A DNA stretch of 64,000 nt from Streptomyces sp. Ag109_O5-1 (GTDB lineage Bacteria; Actinomycetota; Actinomycetes; Streptomycetales; Streptomycetaceae): contig NZ_RKQF01000001.1 in the NCBI RefSeq assembly GCF_003814875.1, positions 2,914,001-2,978,000 of the forward strand, written 5' to 3'. This document shows positions 36,801 to 45,300 of the stretch, piece by piece. Every line of letters starts with the position of its first letter. Within the stretch, counting starts at the first letter, position 1. Both the position numbers and the translations under genes were made by a program. The notes below the pieces were generated by a model, which had not been told where the DNA came from, ran no database searches, and worked only from the letters and a program-made list of their open reading frames with translations.

Positions 36801-37659
36801 CAGGGACGTCCGGATGGGCATGTACGGCCACTCCAACCAGGTCGCCCACCACGTCATCTACATGTACGACGCGGCCGGCCGGCCCTGGAAGGCACAGGCC
36901 TATGTCCGTGAGGCACTCTCCCGGCTCTACCTCGGCAGCGAGATCGGCCAGGGCTACCACGGCGACGAGGACAACGGCGAGCAGTCGGCCTGGTACCTCT
37001 TCTCGGCCCTCGGCATCTACCCGCTGGTGATGGGCAGCGGCGACTACACGATCGGCTCCCCGTTGTTCAAGAAGGCGACGGTCCACCTGGAGAACGGCCG
37101 TGACCTGGTGATCAGGGCGCCGCACAACAGCGCGGCCAACGTCTACATCCAGGGCGTCCGCGTCAACGGCCGTGTCTGGACGTCGACTTCACTCTCCCAC
37201 TCGCTCGTCTCCAAGGGCGGTGTCATCGACTTCACGATGGGCCCGAAGCCCTCGACGTGGGGCACGGGCAGGAACGCCGGCCCGACCTCGATCACCCAGG
37301 ACGACAAGGTCCCGACCCCACGCGCGGACGTCCTGCAGCCGGACGGCTCCCTGTTCGACAACACGTCGGCGACACAGGCGACGGTGTCGTCGGTGGACCT
37401 GCCGGTGACCAGGTCGGTCAAGGGGGTCCAGTACACGCTCACCTCACCGTCGGACCACACGAAGGCCCCGACGGGCTGGACCCTCCAGGCCTCGACCGAC
37501 GGCACCGACTGGAAGACGGTGGACCGCCGTTCGGGCGAGAGCTTCGCCTGGGACCTCCAGACACGGGCGTTCACGATCCGGACGCCCGGGACGTTTGCCC
37601 ACTACCGCCTGGTCCTCGACGGCGAATCGATGCTGGCGGAGGTGGAGTTGCTGGCCTGA
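33844..37659 (+). CDS. Secreted GH92 alpha-mannosidase with discoidin-like modules
   Basis: 1271 residues. A signal peptide (VVITAAVVMALGSQGAAVA, about residues 17-37) is followed by an F5/8C discoidin-like module (about 80-215, with WLTFQPTGWAEFDFDKP), a beta-sandwich, and the GH92 catalytic region (about 420-1130). Conserved GH92 phrases are GNDFPATALPHGFNFWTPVT, DTREGLSWAMEGYVNDYG, TETNGWGYAFTAPQD and GYHGDEDNGEQSAWYL. These enzymes cleave alpha-mannosides with calcium. A second discoidin-like module ends the protein; the phrase STDG(K/T)DWKTVD occurs in both. GGGAGGG lies 11 bases before the chosen ATG; an upstream GTG at 33811 is possible. The LacI-type palindrome just upstream suggests induction by a mannose-containing sugar. 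Confidence 0.92.
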   Translation: MQRKTQRRTGHRSGTAVVITAAVVMALGSQGAAVALPAKAPAAATQFASSFESGDPAPDWTDTVDTDPAGAPRASGVDGGYSTGIPGNVTDHVTDLRASGENTGAGEVKENLVDGEPGTKWLTFQPTGWAEFDFDKPIKLVTYALTSANDYAERDPQDWTLQGSTDGKDWKTVDTRTGESFTERFQTQSYDVSAPAEYQHFRLDVTKNNGASDILQIADVQFSTGGSGGPVPQDMLSLVDHGPSGSPTAKARAGFTGTHALRYAGRHTASGRAYSYNKVFDVNVAVGRDTRLSYRIFPSMADGDLDYDATNVSVDLAFTDGTYLSDLGATDQHGFALSPRGQGASKALYVNQWNNVSSVIGSVAAGKTVDRILVGYDSPAGPAKFRGWIDDVSLKPVAPEKPRAHLADYALTTRGTNSSGSFSRGNDFPATALPHGFNFWTPVTNASSLSWLYEYAHANNDDNLPTIQAFSASHEPSPWMGDRQTFQVMPSAATGTPDTGRTARELAFRHENETARPYYYGVRFENGLKAEIAPTDHAASLRFTYPGTDASVIFDNVTEQAGLTLDKEHGIVTGFSDVKSGLSTGATRLFVYGVFDRPVTGGDSSGVKGYLRFDTGSDHTVTLHLATSLISIEQAKDNLRQEIPDGTSFDTVKAQARKVWDRLLGKVEVEGATADQLTTLYSSMYRLYLYPNSGFEKIGSVYQYASPFSPMTSQDTPTHTGAKIVDGKVYVNNGFWDTYRTTWPAYSLLTPSQAGEMVDGFVQQYKDGGWTSRWSSPGYADLMTGTSSDVAFADAYVKGVDFDAKAAYEAALKNATVVPPSSGVGRKGMTTSPFLGYTSDDTREGLSWAMEGYVNDYGIAEMGKALYKKTGEKRYKEESDYFLNRARDYVDLFDSKAGFFQGKDAQGKWRVDSSAYDPRVWGYDYTETNGWGYAFTAPQDSRGLANLYGGRSGLADKLDEFFATPETASPDFVGSYGGVIHEMTEARDVRMGMYGHSNQVAHHVIYMYDAAGRPWKAQAYVREALSRLYLGSEIGQGYHGDEDNGEQSAWYLFSALGIYPLVMGSGDYTIGSPLFKKATVHLENGRDLVIRAPHNSAANVYIQGVRVNGRVWTSTSLSHSLVSKGGVIDFTMGPKPSTWGTGRNAGPTSITQDDKVPTPRADVLQPDGSLFDNTSATQATVSSVDLPVTRSVKGVQYTLTSPSDHTKAPTGWTLQASTDGTDWKTVDRRSGESFAWDLQTRAFTIRTPGTFAHYRLVLDGESMLAEVELLA

Positions 37660-37678
37660 GACAGCGGCAGGGAAAGGC

Positions 37679-37720
37679 GGGCGGACCCGGTGCCGGTGCG
37701 CACCGGCACCGGGTCCGCCC
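37679..37720. terminator. 42-base perfect palindrome between GH92 and LPMO
   Basis: GGGCGGACCCGGTGCCGGTG is mirrored exactly by 37701-37720 around CG. It lies between convergent genes and should terminate transcription from both sides. Confidence 0.85.
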
Positions 37721-37737
37721 GGAGCGGATCACACACG

Positions 37738-38841
37738 TCAACCGACCTGACAGGGCAGGTCGGTTGTACTGTCCCCGCCGCCGCCCTGGACGACGTAGCC
37801 GAACGTCGTGCTCTGCCCCGGACCGAGCGAGCCGTTCCAGTCGGCGTTGTGGACCATCACGTCCTGTCCGCTGTAGGTCGCGTTGCCGTTCCAGAGGCTG
37901 GCCACCGACTGGCCGCTGGGGAGCGTCCAGTCGACCATCCAGCCGAGCATCGCCACATCACCGCTGTTCGTGACGGTGACCTCGGACTGGTAGCCGCCGG
38001 GCCAGCTGTTGGTCGTGGTACGGGCGGCGGTGCAGGTGCCGGGCGGGGGCTGGGTGGGGTTGCCCGGGTCGTGGATGCCGGTGACCTCGCCGTTGCCGCC
38101 GTCGAAGACGACGTCGGAGCAGGAGTAGAAGGTCTCCGTGCTGTCCGAGCGCTGCCACACCATGTAGATGATGTGCCGACCGGTCTTGTTCGCCGGAAGC
38201 TGCCCGGTCCAGGAGTAGTTGGCCTCGACCGTGCCCGGGGTGCCGTTGAGCGGCGGGTGGTCGACGGTCAGGAACGGTGTGTCCTCCATCTCGTCCCAGG
38301 TGAGCGGCCGGGTGGGGTCGTAGCCGTCCTTGGTGACATAGACGTAGAACCAACCCGGGTGTGCGGCCCAGGCGTTGTACGAGAAGTCGACGGTCGCACC
38401 GGAGGTGAGATGGGTGACCGGCCAGTCGTCGCGGGGCAGGTCGAAGCCGGTGAATTTGGGGTTGCCGCCGCTGCAGAGCTCACCGTCGGGGACGAAGCCG
38501 CGGGTGCGGCCGGCGCCGTCCGAGCGGAGCACGGAGAACCAGTTGTAGAACGGCGTGGTCCCGCTGACCTGTTGGGCCGCCTTGCAGGCCGGGTTGACGG
38601 GCTTGATCTCACCGGTGTCGGTGAGCGCGTCCTGCCAGCACAGGAAGGTTCGGCTGCCCGGCTTCATGGGGGTGCCGTGCGCCTGGGCCGGGGCGCCGGC
38701 CGCCAGGACCAGGGCGAGGGCGGGCACCGTGGTGAGAAGGGCGAGGAGGGTCAGGAAGAGGGCACGGCCTCGGGTGGGAAGGGGTAATCGGGGGAGTCTC
38801 GGGCGGCACGAAGGCCCGGCGTTCGCGTTTGTCATAGCCAT
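37738..38841 (-). CDS. AA10 lytic polysaccharide monooxygenase with CBM2
   Basis: 367 residues. A long signal peptide ends APAQA, exposing His at the mature N-terminus (AHGTPMKPGSRTFLCW), the first residue of the copper histidine brace; NAWAAHPGWFYVYVT holds the second His. CSDVVFDGGNGEVTG closes the catalytic domain and is the same phrase I recall from the cellulose-active S. coelicolor LPMO (CelS2). A short Pro-rich linker leads to a C-terminal CBM2 (about 265-367, with TNSWPGGYQSEVTVTNSGD and SLWNGNATYSG). It oxidatively cleaves crystalline polysaccharide, probably cellulose. A CebR box 112 bases upstream of the start supports control by cello-oligosaccharides. It is convergent with GH92. 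Confidence 0.93.
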   Translation of the reverse strand: MAMTNANAGPSCRPRLPRLPLPTRGRALFLTLLALLTTVPALALVLAAGAPAQAHGTPMKPGSRTFLCWQDALTDTGEIKPVNPACKAAQQVSGTTPFYNWFSVLRSDGAGRTRGFVPDGELCSGGNPKFTGFDLPRDDWPVTHLTSGATVDFSYNAWAAHPGWFYVYVTKDGYDPTRPLTWDEMEDTPFLTVDHPPLNGTPGTVEANYSWTGQLPANKTGRHIIYMVWQRSDSTETFYSCSDVVFDGGNGEVTGIHDPGNPTQPPPGTCTAARTTTNSWPGGYQSEVTVTNSGDVAMLGWMVDWTLPSGQSVASLWNGNATYSGQDVMVHNADWNGSLGPGQSTTFGYVVQGGGGDSTTDLPCQVG

Positions 38842-38952
38842 GACACTTCAACCTTTGTGTGGGGTGAACGGTCGTGCGCGAGTCATGGAGAAGAGCGTGG
38901 GGCGGGAACGGACCCGGCGCGCCGGACGGGTTCCGGTCCGCCGGACACAGGA

Positions 38953-38966
38953 TGGGAGCGCTCCCA
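38953..38966. promoter_or_regulatory. CebR box upstream of the LPMO gene
   Basis: TGGGAGCGCTCCCA is the perfect 14-bp palindrome known as the operator of the cellobiose-responsive LacI-family repressor CebR. It lies in the 289-base region between the LPMO and Uma2 genes, before the LPMO start. Confidence 0.85.
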
Positions 38967-39076
38967 CCCCACTCCCCTGTGAAGCTAGCGCGGACGGGGG
39001 CGACTGTAAACGGCGCGGCATGGCTTCACTGCTTCGAGTGGCGATACCTTCGTACAGAGGATCACGACGTGTAACC

Positions 39077-39124
39077 GCGTCCACACTCTCGCCCATGGGA
39101 GCGTCCACACTCTCGCCCATGGGA
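39077..39124 (+). repeat. 24-bp tandem duplication over the Uma2 ribosome site
   Basis: GCGTCCACACTCTCGCCCAT-GGGA occurs twice in a row (39077-39100, 39101-39124). Each copy carries ATGGGAG, so both a start codon and the SD-like GGGAG are duplicated in the leader of the Uma2 gene. Confidence 0.9.
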
Positions 39125-39130
39125 GCAGTG

Positions 39131-39733
39131 ATGACGACACGCCAGCAGGGACCGGCCACCGAGGACAACTGGATGTTCCCGCCTGCTGACGGCTGGACAT
39201 TCGACCAGGTCAAAAATCTGCAGCTGCCCTTCGACTGGGAACTCGTGGACGGATGGATCGGGGTTAAAGGGCAGCCCAGGTTCTGGCACAACGACGTACG
39301 GGACGGCATCGCCGACGCCCTCAAGGCGGCCCGCTCAAAGCCATATCGCGTCCTCCGCGAGCAGTGCGTGATGGTGGACGAGCAGAACGTCGTCAAGCCT
39401 GATGTGATCGTCTTCGACCCTCAAAACCTCGACTACTTCGAGGTGGAGTGCATCCCTGCGTCACACCTCGCCCTCGTCGTCGAGGTCGTTTCCCCCGGCT
39501 CCCGCCGAGATGACCGCGTGAGCAAGCCCGCACAGTTCGCCGCCGCCAAGGTCCCGTGCTACTGGCGCGTCGAGCTCGACCGGGACCACAAGCTGACGGT
39601 GCACGAGTACTGGCTCAACGCGGACACACACTCCTACTTCCCCGCTCCCTTGCACCCGGTGCACCGCGGCAAGCTCGTCACCGAAGTGCCGTTCCCTGTC
39701 CAGATCGACCTCGACGCCCTCGTCGGTTTCTGA
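39131..39733 (+). CDS. Uma2-family (DUF820) putative restriction-fold nuclease
   Basis: 200 residues, one domain. The PD-(D/E)XK-like core is visible: WELVDGWI near the N-terminus, VKPDVIVFDP (Asp), LALVVEVVSPGS (Glu), and the later Lys in RVSKPAQFAAAKVPCYWRVE. This family is greatly expanded in Streptomyces and of unknown role; a DNA endonuclease activity is the usual inference. The ATG at 39131 has GGGAG five bases upstream, from the second copy of the duplicated leader; in-frame ATGs at 39095 and 39119 would add a short repeated peptide (MGASTLSP). Confidence 0.88.
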   Translation: MTTRQQGPATEDNWMFPPADGWTFDQVKNLQLPFDWELVDGWIGVKGQPRFWHNDVRDGIADALKAARSKPYRVLREQCVMVDEQNVVKPDVIVFDPQNLDYFEVECIPASHLALVVEVVSPGSRRDDRVSKPAQFAAAKVPCYWRVELDRDHKLTVHEYWLNADTHSYFPAPLHPVHRGKLVTEVPFPVQIDLDALVGF

Positions 39734-39781
39734 TCACACCCATACGATCGGCGCCTGGCGCAGCGGCAGAGGCGGCTCGGT

Positions 39782-39810
39782 GGGGCGCTCACGGATGCCG
39801 TGAGCGCCTC
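39782..39810. terminator. Hairpin between Uma2 and the histidine kinase
   Basis: GGCGCTCACGG-ATG-CCGTGAGCGCC, an 11-bp perfect stem (extendable with a G-U pair) between convergent genes. Confidence 0.75.
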
Positions 39811-39817
39811 GCCGTGT

Positions 39818-41338
39818 CTAGACCGAGGCCGGTCGTGGCCGTGCCGCAGCGTCGGCCGGGTCGGCCGCGGGAAGCCGGGTGGCCGGGAGGGCGATCGTGA
39901 ACTCCGTGCGGCCGGGGGCGCTCTGGACGTCGATATGGCCGCCGTGGGCCGTGGTGATGGCCGAGACGATGGCCAGGCCCAGGCCCGAACCGCCTTCCAG
40001 GACACCGGCGCGGGTGCGGGAGGTGTCGGCCCTGGTGAAGCGTTCGAAGACCGTGGGGAGCAGGTCGGCGGGGATGCCCGGGCCGTCGTCGCGGACGCGG
40101 ATCACGCAGGAGGCGGGGGTGGCCTCCACCGTCGCGGTCACCGTGGTGCCCGGGGGCGTGTGGATCCGGGCGTTGGCCAGCAGGTTGGCCACCACCTGGT
40201 GCAGCCGGGTCTCGTCGCCCAGCACCAGCACCGGTTCGTCCAGGGCGAGTTCGAGTTGCCACTGGTGTCCGGCGCCGGCGGCCCGGGCGTCCCACACCGC
40301 CTCCGCGACCAGCGCGGCCATGTCCACCTCCGAGGGCTGGAGCGGGCGGCCCTCGTCGAGGCGGGCCAGGAGCAGCAGGTCCTCGACGAGGCTGCGCATC
40401 CGTGCCGACTCGGCGTTGACCCGCCGCCAGGCCAGGCCCGGTTCGATCCGGTCCGTGCCGCGGTTCATCAGCTCCGCATACCCGGCGATCGAGGCGAGCG
40501 GGGTGCGCAGTTCGTGGCTGGCGTCGGCCAGGAAGCGGCGCATGCGCTCCTCGCTGCGGCGCACCTGCTCCTCGCTGCGCTGGCGCTCGGCGAGGGAGGC
40601 CTCGACATGGTCGATCATCCGGTTGAGGGCGGCGCCGACCTGGCCGGCCTCGCTGCCGGAGTCGGTGTCCCGCTCGGGCACCCGGGTCAGACCGGTCACC
40701 TGGCCGCGGCCGAGGGGCGCGTGGGAGACCTCGACGGCGGTGGCGGCGACCCGGCCGAGGGGGCGCAGCTGCCGTCGTATCACCACCGCGCACACACAGC
40801 CCGCGACCGTGAGGCCGACCGCGGCGACCCCGATCTCGACCTCCACCAGGCCGCCGATGGTGTCCAGCACGTCATCCATGGGGAGGCCGGCCAGGACCCG
40901 GATACCGCTCGCGTCCAGTGCGGTGACCCGGTAGGTGCCGAGGCCGGGGAGCGTGCGGGTGTGGGTCGAGCCGTCCGGGGTGATGCCCTTGAGGGCGGTG
41001 GTCTGTGCGGTGGTCAGCGAGTGCGGGGGCGTGTCCTGGCCGACGACGGCGGCGCTGAGGATGTTGCCCTCGGCGTCGAGGCGGGCGGCGAGCATCCCGG
41101 CCGGCTGGCCGGTCTCGTTGAGGAAGGTCAGGTCGCGGGTGAGCTCCGGGTGCAGGGCGGCACCGCCCACGCCGCGCTCGGCGGCGTCGCCGACCCTGTC
41201 GTCCAGGTTGCCCAGCAGATAGGCGCGCTGGGCGAAGACGGTGGTCAGGGCCATCGCGGCGCACACGCAGACGAGGACGACGGTGATGAAGACGAGCAGT
41301 CGCGTGCGCAGCGACCGGCTCCGCAGCCGGGCAGTCAT
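39818..41338 (-). CDS. Two-component sensor histidine kinase
   Basis: 506 residues. There are two membrane helices (about 13-35 and 172-195, GVAAVGLTVAGCVCAVVI) around an extracellular sensor of about 135 residues, then a HAMP-like linker, the H-box FLADASHELRTPLASIAGYA, the N-box VVANLLANARIHTP, DDGPGIP and GGSGLGLAIVSAI. It autophosphorylates on His and signals to the regulator at 41335; the ATG overlaps that gene's stop (ATGA). The sensed signal is unknown. The next gene beyond the regulator, a secreted S8 protease, is divergent and could be a target. Confidence 0.93.
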   Translation of the reverse strand: MTARLRSRSLRTRLLVFITVVLVCVCAAMALTTVFAQRAYLLGNLDDRVGDAAERGVGGAALHPELTRDLTFLNETGQPAGMLAARLDAEGNILSAAVVGQDTPPHSLTTAQTTALKGITPDGSTHTRTLPGLGTYRVTALDASGIRVLAGLPMDDVLDTIGGLVEVEIGVAAVGLTVAGCVCAVVIRRQLRPLGRVAATAVEVSHAPLGRGQVTGLTRVPERDTDSGSEAGQVGAALNRMIDHVEASLAERQRSEEQVRRSEERMRRFLADASHELRTPLASIAGYAELMNRGTDRIEPGLAWRRVNAESARMRSLVEDLLLLARLDEGRPLQPSEVDMAALVAEAVWDARAAGAGHQWQLELALDEPVLVLGDETRLHQVVANLLANARIHTPPGTTVTATVEATPASCVIRVRDDGPGIPADLLPTVFERFTRADTSRTRAGVLEGGSGLGLAIVSAITTAHGGHIDVQSAPGRTEFTIALPATRLPAADPADAAARPRPASV

Positions 41339-42060
41339 CTGCCGTCCTCCACGGGTCGCACGACGTATCCCATGCCGCGCACGGTGTGGATCATCGGGGC
41401 GCGGCCCCGGTCGATCTTGCGGCGCAGGCTGGAGATGTAGACCTCGACCAGGTTGCCACCGCCGTCGAAGGACGTGCTCCAGACGTGGTCGAGGATCTGG
41501 GCCTTGCTGAACACCTGCCGCGGATGGTCCAGGAGCAGGCTGAGCAGGTCGAACTCCTTGACGGTGAGCCTGATCGGGGTGCCGGCCCGCTGTACCTCGC
41601 GGGACTCCCCGCTCAGCATCAGGTCGCCGAGGACGCGTACGGAGCCGTTCACCGGGGTCTGTTCGGTGCCGGCCCGGCGCAGCAGTCCGCGCAGCCGCAG
41701 CACGACCTCCTCCAGGGAGAAGGGCTTGGTGACGTAGTCGTCGGCCCCGGCCTCCAGACCGTCGATACGGTGTTCGACGGCCTCGCGGGCGGTGAGCATC
41801 AGGACGGGCGGCCTGGGCATCTCGTAGCGGAGTCTGCGCAGGACCTGGAGGCCGTCGAGGTCCGGGAGCATGCCGTCGAGCACCACCGCGTGCGGGACGC
41901 AGCCGCGGGCCAGCCGCAGGCCGGTCTGCCCGTCGAGGGCCGGGTAGGGGCGCCAGCCCGCGTCCGCGACGGCGGCGGCGAGCAGCTCGGTGAGACCGGG
42001 CTCGTCGTCGACGATCAGGACGCGGACTCGGCCGGTTCGGGACCCTGCGGTGGCTGGCAT
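41335..42060 (-). CDS. OmpR-family response regulator
   Basis: 241 residues. The receiver domain has VLIVDDEPG (acidic pocket), the phospho-acceptor Asp in VVLDGMLPDLDG, Thr in MLTARE and Lys in VTKPFS. A winged-helix DNA-binding domain follows (LTVKEFDLLSLLLDHPRQVF, and YISSLRRKID). It is encoded directly before its kinase. No SD is seen before the ATG at 42060. Confidence 0.93.
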   Translation of the reverse strand: MPATAGSRTGRVRVLIVDDEPGLTELLAAAVADAGWRPYPALDGQTGLRLARGCVPHAVVLDGMLPDLDGLQVLRRLRYEMPRPPVLMLTAREAVEHRIDGLEAGADDYVTKPFSLEEVVLRLRGLLRRAGTEQTPVNGSVRVLGDLMLSGESREVQRAGTPIRLTVKEFDLLSLLLDHPRQVFSKAQILDHVWSTSFDGGGNLVEVYISSLRRKIDRGRAPMIHTVRGMGYVVRPVEDGR

Positions 42061-42339
42061 GTATCAAGTCTGTGCCGGTTGGCTGAGGGAACCCTGTGTT
42101 CCGACTGAGCCGAAGCCGTGGGACAGGACGGGCGCGGCGGCCGGAATGCGGACGCGAGGACCGGGGCGACCGGCTCCGCCGGACGAGGTCTTTGCGCCAA
42201 CTCCCTTGACCAAAGAGGGCGTTGGCACGCTCCGGCCACCGTGTTCCCTTGAGCGACTGCCGCCCCGGCGCTCACTCTGATCTCTGGCTTCCGCTTACCG
42301 GGCGGAAGCGTTTCCGCGTTCAGGGGAGGACGTCCACCC

Positions 42340-45300
42340 ATGCGAAGACTCCACGCCCTGTGGGCCGTGGCAGGAGCGGCCGGACTGCTCGCGGGGGCGA
42401 TCACGCCCGCGACAGCCGCGCCATCGTCCTCGGTCACCACACCCGTCACACCCCTCACGGGTCCGAGCACCACCACCCCACCGCAGACCGTCACCCTCAT
42501 CACCGGTGACACCGTGACTCTCACCGTCGGACCGGACGGCAAGAACGCCGTCGACGTCCGGCGCGGCAAGGGCCGCGAGGCCGCCACCTTCCTGTCGAGC
42601 GAGAAGGACGGCGAGATCAGCGTCCTGCCGGCGGACGCCATCCCCCTGATCCGGGCGGGCCGTCTCGACCCGGCTCTGTTCAACGTCTCCCAGCTGGTCG
42701 CACAGGGGTACACGGACGCGAGGACCGGCAGCACCCCGGTCATCGCGACGTACGGCAAGGGCGCCGAGACCCCCGAGGGCGCGCGCCGGACGCTGGCGCT
42801 GCCCGGGATCGACGGCGCGGCGCTCAGCGCGAAGAAGTCGACCGCGTTCTGGTCGGACATCGCCCCGCCGCTCGGCACCGCGCCCACCGCGAAGGCCGCG
42901 AAGCGGCTCGGTGACGGCATCGACAAGATCTGGCTGGACGCCAAGGTGAAGGCGTCCCTCGACGTGAGCGTGCCCCAGATCGGCGCGCCCGAGGTGTGGA
43001 AGGCGGGCTACGACGGCACGGGCGTGAAGGTCGCGGTCCTGGACACGGGCGTGGACCTCGGGCACCCGGACCTGGCCGGGAAGATCGCGGACTCGGAGAG
43101 CTTCGTACCGGACGAGACCGTGCAGGACGGTTTCGGCCACGGCACCCATGTGGCGTCCACGATCGTCGGCTCGGGCGCGGCCTCGGGCGGCCGGTACAAG
43201 GGGGTGGCCCCGGGCGCCCAGCTGCTCGTCGGCAAGGTGCTGGACAACACGGGCAGCGGTCAATCCTCCTGGATCATCGCGGGCATGGAGTGGGCGGCGC
43301 ACTCAGGCGCGAAGATCGTCTCGATGTCCCTGGGCGGTACGGCGTCCGGCCCCTCCGACGTGCTCAGCGAGACCGTCGACGACCTGTCCGCGGCCACCGG
43401 CACGCTGTTCGTGATCGCGGCCGGCAACGCGGGGCCGGGCGAGCAGACCGTGGGCACACCGGGCATCGCCGACTCCGCGCTGACGGTGGGCGCGGTCGAC
43501 AAGTCGGACCAGCTGGCCTCGTTCTCCAGCCGGGGTCCGCGCATCGGCGACTACGCGGTCAAGCCGGAGATCACCGCGCCGGGCGTGAACATCACTGCGG
43601 CCCGCGCCGCGGGAACGAGCATGCCTGGCAGTACGCCGGTCGACGATTACTACACGACGGCGAGCGGTACGTCGATGGCCACCCCGCATGTCGCGGGTAC
43701 GGCGGCGCTGGTCGCCGAGGCGCATCCGGACTGGACGGGCGAGCAGATCAAGGAGGCCCTCGCCAGCACCGCGAAGACGAACCCCGACGACTCCGTGTTC
43801 GAGCAGGGCGACGGCCGGGTCGACGCGGTACGGGCCGTCGAGCAGGACGTCTTCGCCACCCCGACGCTGAGCTTCGGCAAGTTCGAGGACGGCGACACCG
43901 GGGCCGTCAGCAAGGACATCACGTACACCAACACCACTGACAGCGCGGTGGAGTTGAAGCTCTCGTCGTCGCTCGCCGACCTCACGGTGGGCGCGGACAC
44001 CCTGACCGTGCCCGCGCACGGCACCGCCTCGGTTCCGGTCGGTGTCGACCCCGCGGAGGAAGCCCAGGGCCGGTACACGGGCCATGTCACGGCGACCGCC
44101 GACGGCATCCAGGTCACCACGGGCGTGGGCTTCGAGAAGGCGCCGAAGACGTACAACCTCAAGGTCTCCCTCGTGGACCGCGAGGGCAACCCGTCCACCG
44201 GAGCGTCGATCTACACGCTCCAGGAGCTGAACGGCGCCTACCCCGACGAGTACGGCTTCATCGCCTCCGGCTGGACCTGGCAGGTACCGGCCGGCACCTA
44301 CTCCGTCGCGACCTGGATCCCGGACCGGGACGCGGGCGGCCTGGCCGTGGGCACGTCGGTCGTCGGCAACCCGGAGATCAAGGTCGACGGGGACACCGCG
44401 GTGGTGCTCGACGCCCGCAAGGCGGTGGAGATCAAGCCGAAGACCAAGGAGGACTCCGAGTTCCAGGGCTTCAGTACCAACTGGCACCGCAGCGGGCCGG
44501 GCAGTTCCTGGGGGCTCACCTACAGCCAGGGCTTCTGGACCGACCACGTCTACGTGGCGCCGACCCAGCGGGTCACCGAGGGAACCCTGGACTTCTATGC
44601 CAAGTTCCGCCTGTACGCGAAGGAGTTGACGGCGAGCGTCACCAGTCCGCAGAAGACGGCGCTGTCCTCGCTCTACTACTGCCAGACGTACGAGGACTTC
44701 CCGTTGAAGATCAGCGGTGAGCACACGGTCCAGGCGGTGGACGCGGGCGGCGGTACCGAGGCCGACTTCGCGGGGCTCGACGTCAAGGGCAAGGTGGCGG
44801 TGGTCGCGCTCGGCGCCACGGAGCGGGCGCAGACCGCCCTGGACAACGCGACCAAGGCCGGGGCGGGTTACCTGATCGCCTACCGCAAGACCCCCGGCTT
44901 CTGGATCGAGGCGGTGGACCGGGCGACCACCGTACCGCTGATGATCGCCACCGGCGAGGAGGGCGCCGCGCTGGGCAGCCTGCTGAAGACCGGCAAGAAG
45001 GTCAAGCTGAAGCTGAACGGCACGCCGACCAGTCCCTACGTCTACAACCTGCTCGCCGCGCAGAGCGGCGCCATCACCGCGAACCAGACCTACCGCCTGG
45101 ACAGGTCCGACACGGTGCAGCGGACGGCGCGTTACTACGGTGCCACGGCCGGGGACATGGGCGCGGACACCCTGTACACCTTCCGGCCCTGGCAGCTCTT
45201 CGGCGTCGAGACCAGCGTGCCCACGCAGTTGGGCACGGAGCGCGACGAGTACTACTACGTCGACCCGGACACCCGTACCTGGCACGTCGTCTATCCGAAG

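Noticed and set aside
39731..39781. tRNA-like phrase (GGCGCCTGGCGCAGCGGCAG) after Uma2
   Set aside because: It resembles a D-arm but no anticodon or T arm follows at the right distance.
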